A stretch of 15,845 nt of DNA from a bacterium Ga0077546 (GCA_001464165.1 LNEX01000444.1:1-15845); one strand, 5' to 3'. Counted from the first letter of the stretch, positions 7,165 to 14,646 are shown. Numbers and translations are program-made. Notes: generated by a model from the sequence alone, not told the origin.

Positions 7165-7917
7165 CTATAGCCAAAATTCAATTGGTTTTAACTTTCCGGT
7201 CAGCTCAGTACCATAAGCACTGGCAGTATCGCGTTTGAGAACAATCGATGAAACCTCTTTGCCAGAGCTGGCACCAGTTCTCACATTGGTGATATAGGTA
7301 TTCAACAGATCATCGAGAGCGTGAGTATCGGCAGTGGGTTTATCGAATGGACCAATCTTTACCCAGTGATGATTTTTGGTAGTGAAGAGATTGACACCTT
7401 CTTTGTTGACTGTCACACCTTCTACAGGCCAGCCTCTCGTGAAGCCAAGATACTTCGCGTCCAACTCTTTGGCACCATTGGCATATTGCCAACCGGGACG
7501 AGCACCTAATTCTATATCAGCCATAAGTTTGTCACTCGGCTTCAAAGTTTTTGCCACATCATCAACTAGCCCTTTAGAGCCGACGGTTGCATCTTTGATG
7601 ATAGTGCCAGTTGCTTGAGCAACTTTAGATTCAACCCCTTCAACAACTAATTTCATTGGTTTAGCTAAGTCATCAACTAAGCCAAGCGCTTGCCGCCCGA
7701 ACACCCGCGAAGAACGCAAGCTGGTACCAGCAGCCGATTCGCCAACCAAGGCCAACTCTGGTAGCAGACGGCCCCTGGAAGCAATTAGAAGTGTAGTAGC
7801 CGCAAGAGCAGCTACAGCTGTATATTCCAACGCCTGAGTAGACAATTTTGTGGATGCCTCATGCTGATTGTCATCGGAGAGCACCTTTGAAAGAATGCGG
7901 TTTTCCAAGATAGGCAT
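7165..7917 (-). CDS. Unknown 250-aa protein with one hydrophobic segment
   Basis: I recognise no family. Residues 30-47 (LEYTAVAALAATTLLIAS) are a possible single membrane span, too far from the N-terminus for a standard signal peptide. It is followed by an Arg and a helical region in which GLVDDLAKPMK (79-89) and GLVDDVAKTLK (116-126) form an internal repeat. The C-terminal 110 residues look globular and beta-rich (GWQYANG, HHWVKIGPFDKP). The ATG at 7917 has AGGAG about nine nt upstream; a TTG two codons earlier would be only three nt from it. Ends 163 nt before the TPR gene on the same strand. An anchored protein with a globular C-terminal domain is an inference. Confidence 0.75.
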   Translation of the reverse strand: MPILENRILSKVLSDDNQHEASTKLSTQALEYTAVAALAATTLLIASRGRLLPELALVGESAAGTSLRSSRVFGRQALGLVDDLAKPMKLVVEGVESKVAQATGTIIKDATVGSKGLVDDVAKTLKPSDKLMADIELGARPGWQYANGAKELDAKYLGFTRGWPVEGVTVNKEGVNLFTTKNHHWVKIGPFDKPTADTHALDDLLNTYITNVRTGASSGKEVSSIVLKRDTASAYGTELTGKLKPIEFWL

Positions 7918-8084
7918 CGCCAATTTCTCCTCGTTAGTAAGTCAACAGTAACGAAAAGGAAAGCAAAGCGAAACCCGGTATTTACGCAGGGTTTGGGGCA
8001 TTTCCGTGGCGGATTTGTGTTCGAACTGTGGCAGTTAGGAATACCGTGTCACGCTTCGCTACACCAAGTAGTATATTTTCGCTA

Positions 8085-8133
8085 TTTTTTTTTGTTAGCG
8101 TAACTCACGGCGTCCCCGCCGTGAGTTACAAAA
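8085..8133. repeat. Structured repeat element, copy 1 (T9-GTTAGC-hairpin-AAAA)
   Basis: On the plus strand: T9 (8085-8093), GTTAGC (8094-8099), a perfect 13-bp hairpin (arms 8100-8112 and 8117-8129, loop TCCC), then AAAA. It lies 10-60 nt beyond the stop of the 118-aa minus-strand gene. The T tract is on the wrong side for a minus-strand intrinsic terminator, which would read hairpin then RCTAAC and an A tract. The same layout recurs at 13146-13194 with a different stem sequence. Confidence 0.65.
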
Positions 8134-8142
8134 GTGTTCTAT

Positions 8143-8499
8143 TTAGAATTCGTAAGGCGGTGAAACATCGGTACTGATTAACATTGCTTGGCGAATGGAG
8201 CGATGGCAAAGCTCTATGTAACAGCCAGCTTGATGCAAAGCCTTCATTCGCTTTAATAGCTGAGCAGGTGCCAATCCTTTGAAATTGAATGATTCATACA
8301 CCCAGAAAGTGGCTTGATCAAGATCAAATTGTGCAGTGGCCGAAATCTTAGCTAGTGTCTTTCTCCGTTCCTCCACAGCGTTGGCCGCGGCAGTATCGGC
8401 AATAGCAACAGGAGTCGCTGCGGCAAAGCGTGAAGCCGTGTCTAAGAGATGCTGCAAAAAGAGAATTTCGGTGATATGGGATATGCTTGTAATATTCAT
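8143..8499 (-). CDS. Unknown 118-aa protein downstream of glpD
   Basis: I recognise no family. It is mostly helical and Ala-rich (TASRFAAATPVAIADTAAAN, about residues 21-40), then EERRKTLAKISATAQFDLDQ and a segment with aromatic residues (TFWVYESFNFKG, about 64-75), then KRMKALHQAGCYIELCHRSI. There is no signal peptide or membrane span. It begins 23 nt after the glpD stop, on the same strand, with only a weak AGAACC before the ATG, so it is probably the third gene of an mdh1-glpD unit and may depend on readthrough translation. No role in glycerol metabolism can be read from it. Confidence 0.65.
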   Translation of the reverse strand: MNITSISHITEILFLQHLLDTASRFAAATPVAIADTAAANAVEERRKTLAKISATAQFDLDQATFWVYESFNFKGLAPAQLLKRMKALHQAGCYIELCHRSIRQAMLISTDVSPPYEF

Positions 8500-8522
8500 G
8501 GTTCTTATGACTGAGTTATTAG

Positions 8523-10235
8523 TTAAGCGACCTTACTTTCCAAAGAAGTAAGTGGCGACAATTGTGCCAAGAGTCCTTTTTGAAATTGATCGACTTCTAG
8601 CGCCGATCGCGGGCCATCCCAATAGCCAAGAGCGCCAATCAAACCGGCAACTTTCGATGCTGATTGCAGACATTGCTGCTGATTGACAAAACCAAGACGA
8701 ATTCGTCTAGACAACATGTCGTCTAACGTCATTGCCATTTCATTGGCAAGGCAGTAATGCACCTCAGCCAATATTGCGGGAAAATCTGGGCAAATGTGCT
8801 CTACTAACTCATGATTTTGCTCTACTAAGTCAAGAATTGACAGTGCATCTTTGCCATAGGTAGCTACTAAATGCTCAACAGTTAGTTGATCCAACGCCAG
8901 CGGTTGCCCTCTTGCTGCAACCAATTCAGCAGTGGCAAGAAAATCAGCGTGGTCAATCCAACCGCCCAGCATCACGTGATTGGTCTTACAATTAGGTAAT
9001 AAAAGGTATGACTGCTCACGCCTGCAAAGCTGTGCCAAAGCCATATCAACCACATGACTAGCAAGCATTCGATAATTCGTTAATTTACCGCCAATCAAGC
9101 CAATAATTCCACCAGGGCCTTCAAACAGCGAATGCTCGCGCGAGATATTTGAGGTTTGGCCAGGCTCAGCGCCCGCCTTCTCATCACTGACTAATGGCCT
9201 TAAACCAGCCCACGCGGCTACCACGTCGCTCCGACTCAACGGCTCAACCGCTCCGTCGTTGCCGATATGATTGCGATATGAATTGAGCACCGCAAGCAAG
9301 TAATCAATCTCTTCAGCGGTTGCCACTGGGTTGTCTAGAGGGCCGTCGTAGCTCATATCAGTGGTACCGACCATCAAAGCGTTTTGCCACGGCACAACAA
9401 AAACATAGCGACCGTCATCTGTCGGCAGAAACAAAGCCGTACTAGTTTCGAAACTTGCTGACGGTAGCATGATGTGCGTTCCTTTAGCCGGTTTGACCCG
9501 CTGTCTCCAGGTCGGGTCTATTTGACTCAATAACTTGTCAGACCAAACGCCGGTAGCATTAACACAAGTGCGACAACGAATGACAATTTCTGCACCACTA
9601 AGAACATCACGACAATTGACGGCCTCTACCCGGCTATCGCCATCAGCAGTTTGAAAGCCGGTCGCCTCCAAATAATTGATAGCAATGGCACCGAACGAGC
9701 AAGCCGATTTGATCACTGCCATCACCACTCGACTATCATCAGTGATGCAATCATGAAAACGCAGACCACTAGACAAACGTGAGGCATCCAGTGAGGGCGC
9801 AGCGCTAACTGTCTCTGCCAGGCTCAAACGTTGGTGCCTGCGCACACCGCGGGCATTGAGAGAAAGTAAGTCGTAAATGGTCAATCCCACGCCAGCTTTC
9901 AAGCCAAATAGTTTCTTATCGTTGCATACGGGCAAAATAAATGAGAAGTCTTTGATCAGATGCGGTGCCAATTGTTCAAGCAGGCCACGCTCCTGGCAAA
10001 GTTCGCGAGTAAGCCTGAATTGAAATTGCTCTAAATATCTCAAACCGCCATGAATTAACTTGGTCGTGCGACTGGATGTACCCGAAGCAAAGTCGCCTTT
10101 CTCTAAAAGCAAAACAGATAAACCACGACTGGCAGCATCTTGAGCAACACCAGCGCCGACAATACCACCACCGACAACCACCAGATCAAATTCTTGCTCA
10201 GATGCTATTTTGAGACTATCGCCCCTAGTCTTCAT
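8523..10235 (-). CDS. glpD: FAD-dependent glycerol-3-phosphate dehydrogenase
   Basis: A 570-aa GlpD/GlpA-family enzyme: oxidises sn-glycerol 3-phosphate to dihydroxyacetone phosphate, passing electrons through FAD to quinone at the inner membrane face. Visible features are the FAD dinucleotide-binding motif VVVGGGIVGAG (19-29), LLLEKGDFASGTSSRTTKLI with HGGLRYLE (about 41-70), the DGRYVFVVPW and LMVGTTDMSY blocks in mid-protein, and GLIGGKLTNYRMLA near residue 385, all family hallmarks; the C-terminal cap domain is present, so the length is normal. Its ATG overlaps the stop of the damaged mdh copy (ATGA), implying coupled translation. With no glpF or glpK nearby, it seems to serve phospholipid or imported glycerol phosphate rather than a glycerol operon. 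Confidence 0.95.
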   Translation of the reverse strand: MKTRGDSLKIASEQEFDLVVVGGGIVGAGVAQDAASRGLSVLLLEKGDFASGTSSRTTKLIHGGLRYLEQFQFRLTRELCQERGLLEQLAPHLIKDFSFILPVCNDKKLFGLKAGVGLTIYDLLSLNARGVRRHQRLSLAETVSAAPSLDASRLSSGLRFHDCITDDSRVVMAVIKSACSFGAIAINYLEATGFQTADGDSRVEAVNCRDVLSGAEIVIRCRTCVNATGVWSDKLLSQIDPTWRQRVKPAKGTHIMLPSASFETSTALFLPTDDGRYVFVVPWQNALMVGTTDMSYDGPLDNPVATAEEIDYLLAVLNSYRNHIGNDGAVEPLSRSDVVAAWAGLRPLVSDEKAGAEPGQTSNISREHSLFEGPGGIIGLIGGKLTNYRMLASHVVDMALAQLCRREQSYLLLPNCKTNHVMLGGWIDHADFLATAELVAARGQPLALDQLTVEHLVATYGKDALSILDLVEQNHELVEHICPDFPAILAEVHYCLANEMAMTLDDMLSRRIRLGFVNQQQCLQSASKVAGLIGALGYWDGPRSALEVDQFQKGLLAQLSPLTSLESKVA

Positions 10236-11154
10236 TTAGCTACCTCTAGCGCTTTACCCCAGCCGATTAAATCATTCATAGCCGCTACGTTCTTCTCTAT
10301 AGACGCTGCTGATTTTTGCAAAGCTTCCAGCTCAGAGCCTGGCAATGGCAAATTAACGATACGTTTAACGCCGCTGCGACCAAGCACAACAGGTAAACCA
10401 ACGTAGACATTGTTGAGACCATACTGACCAGTGGCCAAGACTGAGCATGGCAGCAGCCGATTTTGATCTTGCAAAATCGCCTCTACCATTAGTGCAACAG
10501 AAGCACCAGGGGCATAGTAGGCACTGCCAGTTTTTAAGTAGCTGACTATCTCAGCACCACCATCTCTGGTTCGCACTGCTAGCTCTTGCAGGCGAGCCTC
10601 AGGTATTAGCTCTAAGACCGGGATTCCATTGACTGAGGAATGCCGCAATAAAGGCACCATAAGGTCGCCGTGCCCCCCTAGAACCATCGCTTTAACATCC
10701 ACCGGGCTAATGTCTAGTTCGGCGGCAATAAAGGTCTGAAAACGAGCGCTATCGAGTACACCAGCCATGCCAATGACCCTATCGCTCGGTAAACCGGTAA
10801 CCTGATAGGTCAGCTGGGTCATCACATCAAGTGGATTAGTGACAACAACAAAAATGGCATCAGGTGAAAATTTCACAGCTTGCTCGGCAGCACGGCTAAC
10901 GATTTCGGCATTGATTTTGAGCAACTGGTCTCTACTCATTCCTTCTTTACGCGGAATACCAGCGGTGATTACGACCACATCAGAATTGGCTGTGGCTTCA
11001 TAACCACTGGCGCCAGAAAGATGAGAACAGTGAGAGGTGACAGGCCCGGTCTGAAGCAAATCTAATGCTTTACCGATAGCAGCACCTTCGTTAATGTCAA
11101 TCAATACAACGTCGGCCCGACGAAGCCGGCTCCGATAATTGAGACTTTGAACAT
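10232..11154 (-). pseudogene. mdh: Malate dehydrogenase copy 1, 37-nt deletion and frameshift
   Basis: From residue ADVVLID onward this is a nearly complete malate dehydrogenase (NAD+; malate to oxaloacetate) with about 25 differences from copy 2 over some 285 residues. R in GIPRKEGMSRDQ, D and R in GVLDSARF, and H in GGHGDLM are all present. The original start (ATG at 11154 with AAGGA six nt upstream, identical to copy 2) reads MFKVSIIGAGFVGPTLY and stops at TGA (11101-11103). Alignment to copy 2 shows 37 nt missing at 11116/11117, removing residues 14-25 after GAGFVG and changing frame. An open frame of 318 codons exists from a TTG at 11188, but its first 25 residues are out-of-frame sequence without a GxGxxG motif. 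Expression by frameshifting is possible but unproven; an assembly error is also possible. The stop overlaps the glpD ATG. Confidence 0.85.
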
Positions 11155-11471
11155 GATTGTTCCTTAGTTGAGGCTGTTCCACTGGCAACCTAGATTTAAG
11201 AGGCTACTGGTACTAAGCGTTGATGAATGGTTGGTTTAGCGTGTATTTTGATTGATTGGTTTTGTCTAAAAAACAAGCAATTAGGCAAAACAATAGGGGG
11301 CGTAAACGTAGAAACCCAGCCTATTATCAATGAACAAACAACTTCAACACATCAGTGCAAAAACATTGCAATTCATTGATAACGCTAGGTGAAAGTGACC
11401 CAGCAATTCAATGCGAAAGCGACCCGCCGCAACCGCGGCCCGTCTTGAGTCTGTTTTGCTGGCTGTGCTAG
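10256..11471 (-). repeat. Duplication unit A (mdh copy 1 plus upstream DNA)
   Basis: This stretch aligns with 13414-14646 in the same orientation. Similarity covers the mdh coding region, the start region (GTGGAACAGCC, AAGGAACAATCATG), and patches of upstream DNA: GGTACT..GCG, AACAAACAACTTCAA against AATAAACAACTTCAA, and a CTTGAGTC...GCTAG block (11444-11471). The last of these lies about 190 nt before the citrate synthase start. Upstream similarity is patchy, coding similarity continuous. Confidence 0.8.
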
Positions 11472-11655
11472 GACAAGATATCTTTCTTCACCAATTTTTC
11501 TACGAGCATTCTTTCAACAAACAAAAATTTTTCTTTCCCCTAACTCTCACGTCGTCCGCTCTATAGCTTCCTCGCATTGCTTAGAAGCAATCAGGACTCG
11601 TATTGGGCTGAGGTATTGAGACGGGTCTTTCCACCTGCAAACATGGAGAACTCTC
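11189..11655. other. Divergent intergenic region between mdh copy 1 and citrate synthase
   Basis: There is no gene here. It must carry promoters in both directions. The only strongly supported content is the patchy similarity to the region upstream of mdh copy 2. Shared minus-strand boxes TTGAAG (11347-11342) and TAATAG (11326-11321), 15 nt apart, correspond to TTGAAG and TACTAG at 14524-14519 and 14503-14498, and may be the mdh promoter. The plus-strand promoter of citrate synthase is not clear to me. Confidence 0.5.
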
Positions 11656-12810
11656 ATGAGCACTTCAAACGAAAATACTGCAACTATCCCTGCCTTTCCA
11701 GCTGGCCTAGAGGGCATCTACGCCTGCTACACAAACCTGAGTGAAGTTATGGGCAGCGAGGGTAAACTAATTTTCAATGGCTTCAACGCTGTTGAATTGG
11801 CTGAAACAAAGACCTTTGAAGAAGTTTGGTTTGTCCTGCGCAAAGGTCGCCTACCGAGCTGCTGCGAGCTATCTGACTTTCGCTTCAAAGTTGAAGACCT
11901 GGGCCACTTAACCAATGACGAAATCAAGCTGGTGCGCAAACTACGCGGTGGTGAACCAATGTCGGCCTTCCGCAGCTGCCTCTCTGCCATTGCCAACGGT
12001 CGCAATTTCAAGTCTTGGTTGAAGCGCGACCAGACGGAAATAAGCGAAGAGATTATGACCTTGTGCGCCTTAACTCCAGCAATTATGGAAGTCTTGCATA
12101 CTGGTCGCAAACCAAAATACAAATTTGGCAACAGTGGATACGCCGAAAGATACCTCTGGGGAATCACCGGCAAACGCCCTACTGAAGCCAACTTACGGGC
12201 ATTAGAAACCTACTTGATTTTGACCATGGACCACGGCTTGAACGCATCTACTTTCAGTGCCCGTGTCACTGTATCGACAGGAGCCGACGTTGGTGCCGCC
12301 TTAACTGCAGCCATCGGCACGCTATCAGGCCCCTTGCACGGCGGCGCGCCTGGACCAGTTCTCGACATGTTTGACAGCATTGGTGATTGCGCCAATGTCG
12401 ACAACTGGGTGAGCGAAAAAATGGCAGCTGGGCATCTTTTCATGGGCTTTGGCCACCGCATTTACCGCACCGATGACCCCCGCTCTTTGACCCTAAAACG
12501 GGTAGCCGAAAAGCAAGCCGGGCCGCGCATCGAGTTAGCGAAAGCCACAGAAGCAGCGATTCTAGCTGCTCTAGCTGAAAAACAGCAAGCTAAAGCCATT
12601 GCCGAAAGCAAGCCTGTGCGTACACTGCGCGTCAATGTTGAATTCTGGACAGCAGTGGTACTAGAACACGTTGGCATCCCCCGCACTCTCTATAGTTCAA
12701 CTTTCTGCGCAAGCCGCATGATTGGCTGGGGTGAACACATCAGAGAACAAACTGGCAATAACAAACTCTATCGCCCTCTTTCTTACTACACAGGCAAGAA
12801 ACCTGAGTAG
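11656..12810 (+). CDS. gltA: Citrate synthase
   Basis: A 384-aa citrate synthase: condenses acetyl-CoA and oxaloacetate to citrate in the cytoplasm, the entry step of the TCA cycle. Signature segments are MDHGLNASTF (191-200, H193), GPLHGGAPGPV (225-235, catalytic H228), GFGHRIYRTDDPR (264-276, catalytic H267) and SRMIGWGEH (353-361, R354). The third catalytic residue, normally Asp in NVDFYSG, is Glu here (E329 in NVEFWTAVVL), a variant I associate with some citrate synthase-like subgroups. Length suits the short bacterial dimeric type. The ATG has GGAG seven nt upstream. It stands alone on the plus strand between two mdh copies. 2-Methylcitrate synthase is the main alternative; the mdh neighbours favour citrate synthase. 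Confidence 0.92.
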   Translation: MSTSNENTATIPAFPAGLEGIYACYTNLSEVMGSEGKLIFNGFNAVELAETKTFEEVWFVLRKGRLPSCCELSDFRFKVEDLGHLTNDEIKLVRKLRGGEPMSAFRSCLSAIANGRNFKSWLKRDQTEISEEIMTLCALTPAIMEVLHTGRKPKYKFGNSGYAERYLWGITGKRPTEANLRALETYLILTMDHGLNASTFSARVTVSTGADVGAALTAAIGTLSGPLHGGAPGPVLDMFDSIGDCANVDNWVSEKMAAGHLFMGFGHRIYRTDDPRSLTLKRVAEKQAGPRIELAKATEAAILAALAEKQQAKAIAESKPVRTLRVNVEFWTAVVLEHVGIPRTLYSSTFCASRMIGWGEHIREQTGNNKLYRPLSYYTGKKPE

Positions 12811-12941
12811 GTTGCTAAACCGTCAGCTGGCAGCGAATCTAGCCCAGAGACAAATATGCTTACTTAATTGCAGCGCTACAGACTCTACCGAAGTGGAACG
12901 GCGGCGACTGCATGATCTCTGCTAACAAAAAACAAAAAGCA

Positions 12942-12976
12942 CAGACAGAGTTGAGCGATTCGGCTCACTCTGTCTG
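12942..12976 (+). terminator. Probable gltA transcription terminator
   Basis: CAGACAGAGT (12942-12951) pairs with ACTCTGTCTG (12967-12976), followed inward by GAGC/GCTC after a single bulged T, with a six-nt loop. An A-rich stretch (AAAAAACAAAAAGCA) precedes it. The downstream side has only scattered T residues, so it is not textbook for plus-strand genes; on the minus strand the A tract becomes a T tract and it would terminate mdh readthrough better. It may act in both directions. Confidence 0.5.
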
Positions 12977-12999
12977 CAGTTCTAAACCAATAACTATCG

Positions 13000-13027
13000 G
13001 GTGATAGGCCATGGATTGCCTATCACC
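13000..13027. other. Perfect 10-bp hairpin
   Basis: GGTGATAGGC (13000-13009) and GCCTATCACC (13018-13027) are exact complements with an eight-nt loop. There is no T tract on either side. It lies between the other two hairpins of this convergent intergenic region, and could be an accessory terminator or an mRNA 3'-end stabiliser. Confidence 0.5.
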
Positions 13028-13145
13028 ATGTCTTACTATGTGACATGCCTGGCAAGTCAACATCACCACTTTAAAACCCCGAACCTCAAGAAGTCAGCTC
13101 TTTTTAATCAGCTCTTTTTACTACGCAAACTAGTATTTATGTGGC

Positions 13146-13194
13146 TTTTTTTTAGTTAGTGTCGCTCACAGCTCGGGAGCTGTGAGCGACAAAA
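13146..13194. repeat. Structured repeat element, copy 2 (T8-GTTAGT-hairpin-AAAA)
   Basis: On the plus strand: T8 (13146-13153), A, GTTAGT (13155-13160), a 30-nt perfect hairpin (13161-13190; arms of 13-14 bp), then AAAA. Compared with copy 1 at 8085-8133 the stem differs at several positions, always with matching changes on the other arm (for example AA/TT against CG/CG), while the CTCAC/GTGAG core, the GTTAG, the T tract and the total hairpin length of 30 are kept. It lies about 55 nt beyond the mdh copy 2 stop. Confidence 0.65.
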
Positions 13195-13245
13195 CTTTCC
13201 TACTAGTCTTGCACTGAGGCTAACTTGAAACTATCAACCTAGTCG

Positions 13246-14349
13246 TCACTTAGCTACTGGTTCAGCTGGCTCAGCACTAGCTGCTTCAGGAGCAGACACA
13301 GAAGGTTCAGCTGCTTGATGTGGTTCAGCTGGTTCAGCAATAGCTGCCACAGGAGCAGTTACAACCACTACTCCTGGCAATTCGTCAACAGCAGCCTCAA
13401 CAATCGCTGGTTTCCCCCAGCCAATCAAATCGTTCATGACCACTACGTTCTTCTCTATTGCTGCGGCCGACTTTTGCAGTGCTTGTAATTCGGAGCTGTT
13501 CAATGGCAGTTCGACAATGCGTTTGACGCCGCTGCGACCAAGCACAACGGGTAAACCCACATAAACATTGTTGAGACCATACTGACCAGTGGCCAAAACT
13601 GAGCATGGCAGCAGACGGTTCTGATCTTGCAGAATCGCCTCGACCATAAGAGCAACAGAAGCACCCGGTGCATAGTAGGCACTGCCAGACTTCAAGTAAC
13701 TGACGATCTCAGCACCTCCGTCTCTGGTTCGCACTGCTAACTCTTGCAGACGAGCTTCGGAAATTAACTCTAAAGCAGGAATACCATTGACTGAAGAATG
13801 ACGCAGCAATGGCACCATAAGGTCGCCGTGACCCCCTAGAACCATCGCTTTTACATCCACGGGGCTAACCGCTAACTCCGCAGCAATAAAGGTCTGAAAA
13901 CGACCGCTATCAAGCACCCCTGCCATGCCAATAACGCGCTGGCTGGGTAAACCTGTAATTTGATAGGCCAGCTGAGTCATCACATCCAGAGGATTAGTGA
14001 CAATGACAAAAACGGCATCAGGTGAGAGTTTCACCGCTTGCTCGGCAGCACTGCTAACAATTTGAGCATTGATTTTGAGCAATTGGTCGCGACTCATTCC
14101 CTCTTTTCGCGGAATACCAGCAGTAATAACGACCACATCAGAATTGGCGGTACTTTCATAACCACTTGCGCCAGAGAGATGAGCGCAATGAGAGGTAACC
14201 GGCCCGGTCTGAAGCAAATCCAGAGATTTCCCCATAGCAGCGCCCTCGTTGATGTCGATGAGCACAACATCTGCCAAATTTCTCATGGCTATGTATTGTG
14301 CAGCTGTAGCGCCGACATTGCCGGCTCCGATAATTGAGACTTTGAACAT
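13246..14349 (-). CDS. mdh: Malate dehydrogenase copy 2, with Ala/Glu/Pro-rich tail
   Basis: A 367-aa NAD+-dependent malate dehydrogenase of the LDH-like type (malate to oxaloacetate, TCA cycle). Visible features are GAGNVG (8-13), VVLIDINEG with the NAD-ribose Asp (28-36), R81 and R87 in GIPRKEGMSRD (R81 position marks malate rather than lactate specificity), D147 and R150 in GVLDSGRF, and catalytic H174 in GGHGD. The usual enzyme ends near residue 313 (LIGWGK), as copy 1 does. Here 54 more residues follow, rich in Ala, Glu, Pro and Val, with repeated AEPAEP. The ATG at 14349 with AAGGA six nt upstream is chosen over an in-frame start 13 codons earlier, because it begins exactly at the family N-terminus. 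Confidence 0.93.
   Translation of the reverse strand: MFKVSIIGAGNVGATAAQYIAMRNLADVVLIDINEGAAMGKSLDLLQTGPVTSHCAHLSGASGYESTANSDVVVITAGIPRKEGMSRDQLLKINAQIVSSAAEQAVKLSPDAVFVIVTNPLDVMTQLAYQITGLPSQRVIGMAGVLDSGRFQTFIAAELAVSPVDVKAMVLGGHGDLMVPLLRHSSVNGIPALELISEARLQELAVRTRDGGAEIVSYLKSGSAYYAPGASVALMVEAILQDQNRLLPCSVLATGQYGLNNVYVGLPVVLGRSGVKRIVELPLNSSELQALQKSAAAIEKNVVVMNDLIGWGKPAIVEAAVDELPGVVVVTAPVAAIAEPAEPHQAAEPSVSAPEAASAEPAEPVAK
13258..13364 (-). repeat. Imperfect 63-nt tandem repeat in the mdh copy 2 tail
   Basis: TGGTTCAGCTGGCTCAGCAC at 13258 and TGGTTCAGCTGGTTCAGCAA at 13321 begin two similar stretches of about 43 nt with a 63-nt (21-codon) period, keeping the reading frame. A third partial unit, GGTTCAGCTGC, begins at 13304. 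They encode the AEPAEP and Ala/Pro segments of the tail. Confidence 0.65.
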
Positions 14350-14646
14350 GATTGTTCCTTGGTTGGGGCTGTTCCACAGGCAACGCAATTGAGTGCGGCT
14401 GCTGGTACTTAGCGGTTGATGGTTGGTTGCTTAGTTGGTGGCGACTGGCAGAAAATGTCTAGTAGTAAGGAGGTGACAGGAAGAATAGAAACTCAGACTA
14501 GTATTTGTGAATAAACAACTTCAAGACCGCACTGACGAGTGATAGTAGCCACTGACAACGCATGCCGTAACTACTGACAAAAGCCAAACGGAAGCAGCAT
14601 GCGGCGATAGAACTAGAGCTTGAGTCGTTTTCGCTAGCTGCGCTAG
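13414..14646 (-). repeat. Duplication unit B (mdh copy 2 plus upstream DNA)
   Basis: Partner of 10256-11471 in direct orientation. Coding similarity is continuous from the LIGWGK codons to the ATG, except that 37 nt present here are missing in unit A. Upstream, shared blocks include GTGGAACAGCC, AAACAACTTCAA and the CTTGAGTC...GCTAG block (14619-14646). The 54-codon tail of copy 2 lies outside the shared unit. Confidence 0.8.

Larger units (their letters stand above)
12811..13245. other. 435-nt intergenic region between convergent gltA and mdh copy 2
   Basis: I see no gene here. It holds three strong hairpins in a row: 12942-12976 (likely the gltA terminator), 13000-13027, and the repeat element at 13146-13194. 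The rest shows nothing I can interpret. Confidence 0.7.

Noticed and set aside
8094..8130. Hairpin elements as integron attC sites (GTT... beside a palindrome)
   Set aside because: The GTTRRRY consensus is not met (GTTAGCG, GTTAGTG), no RYYYAAC partner is present, and no integrase or cassette structure is nearby.
11101..11188. TTG at 11188 as the genuine start of mdh copy 1
   Set aside because: Its first 25 codons read the conserved mdh start region in a shifted frame. The same out-of-frame peptide is present over intact copy 2, so it is not a real N-terminus.
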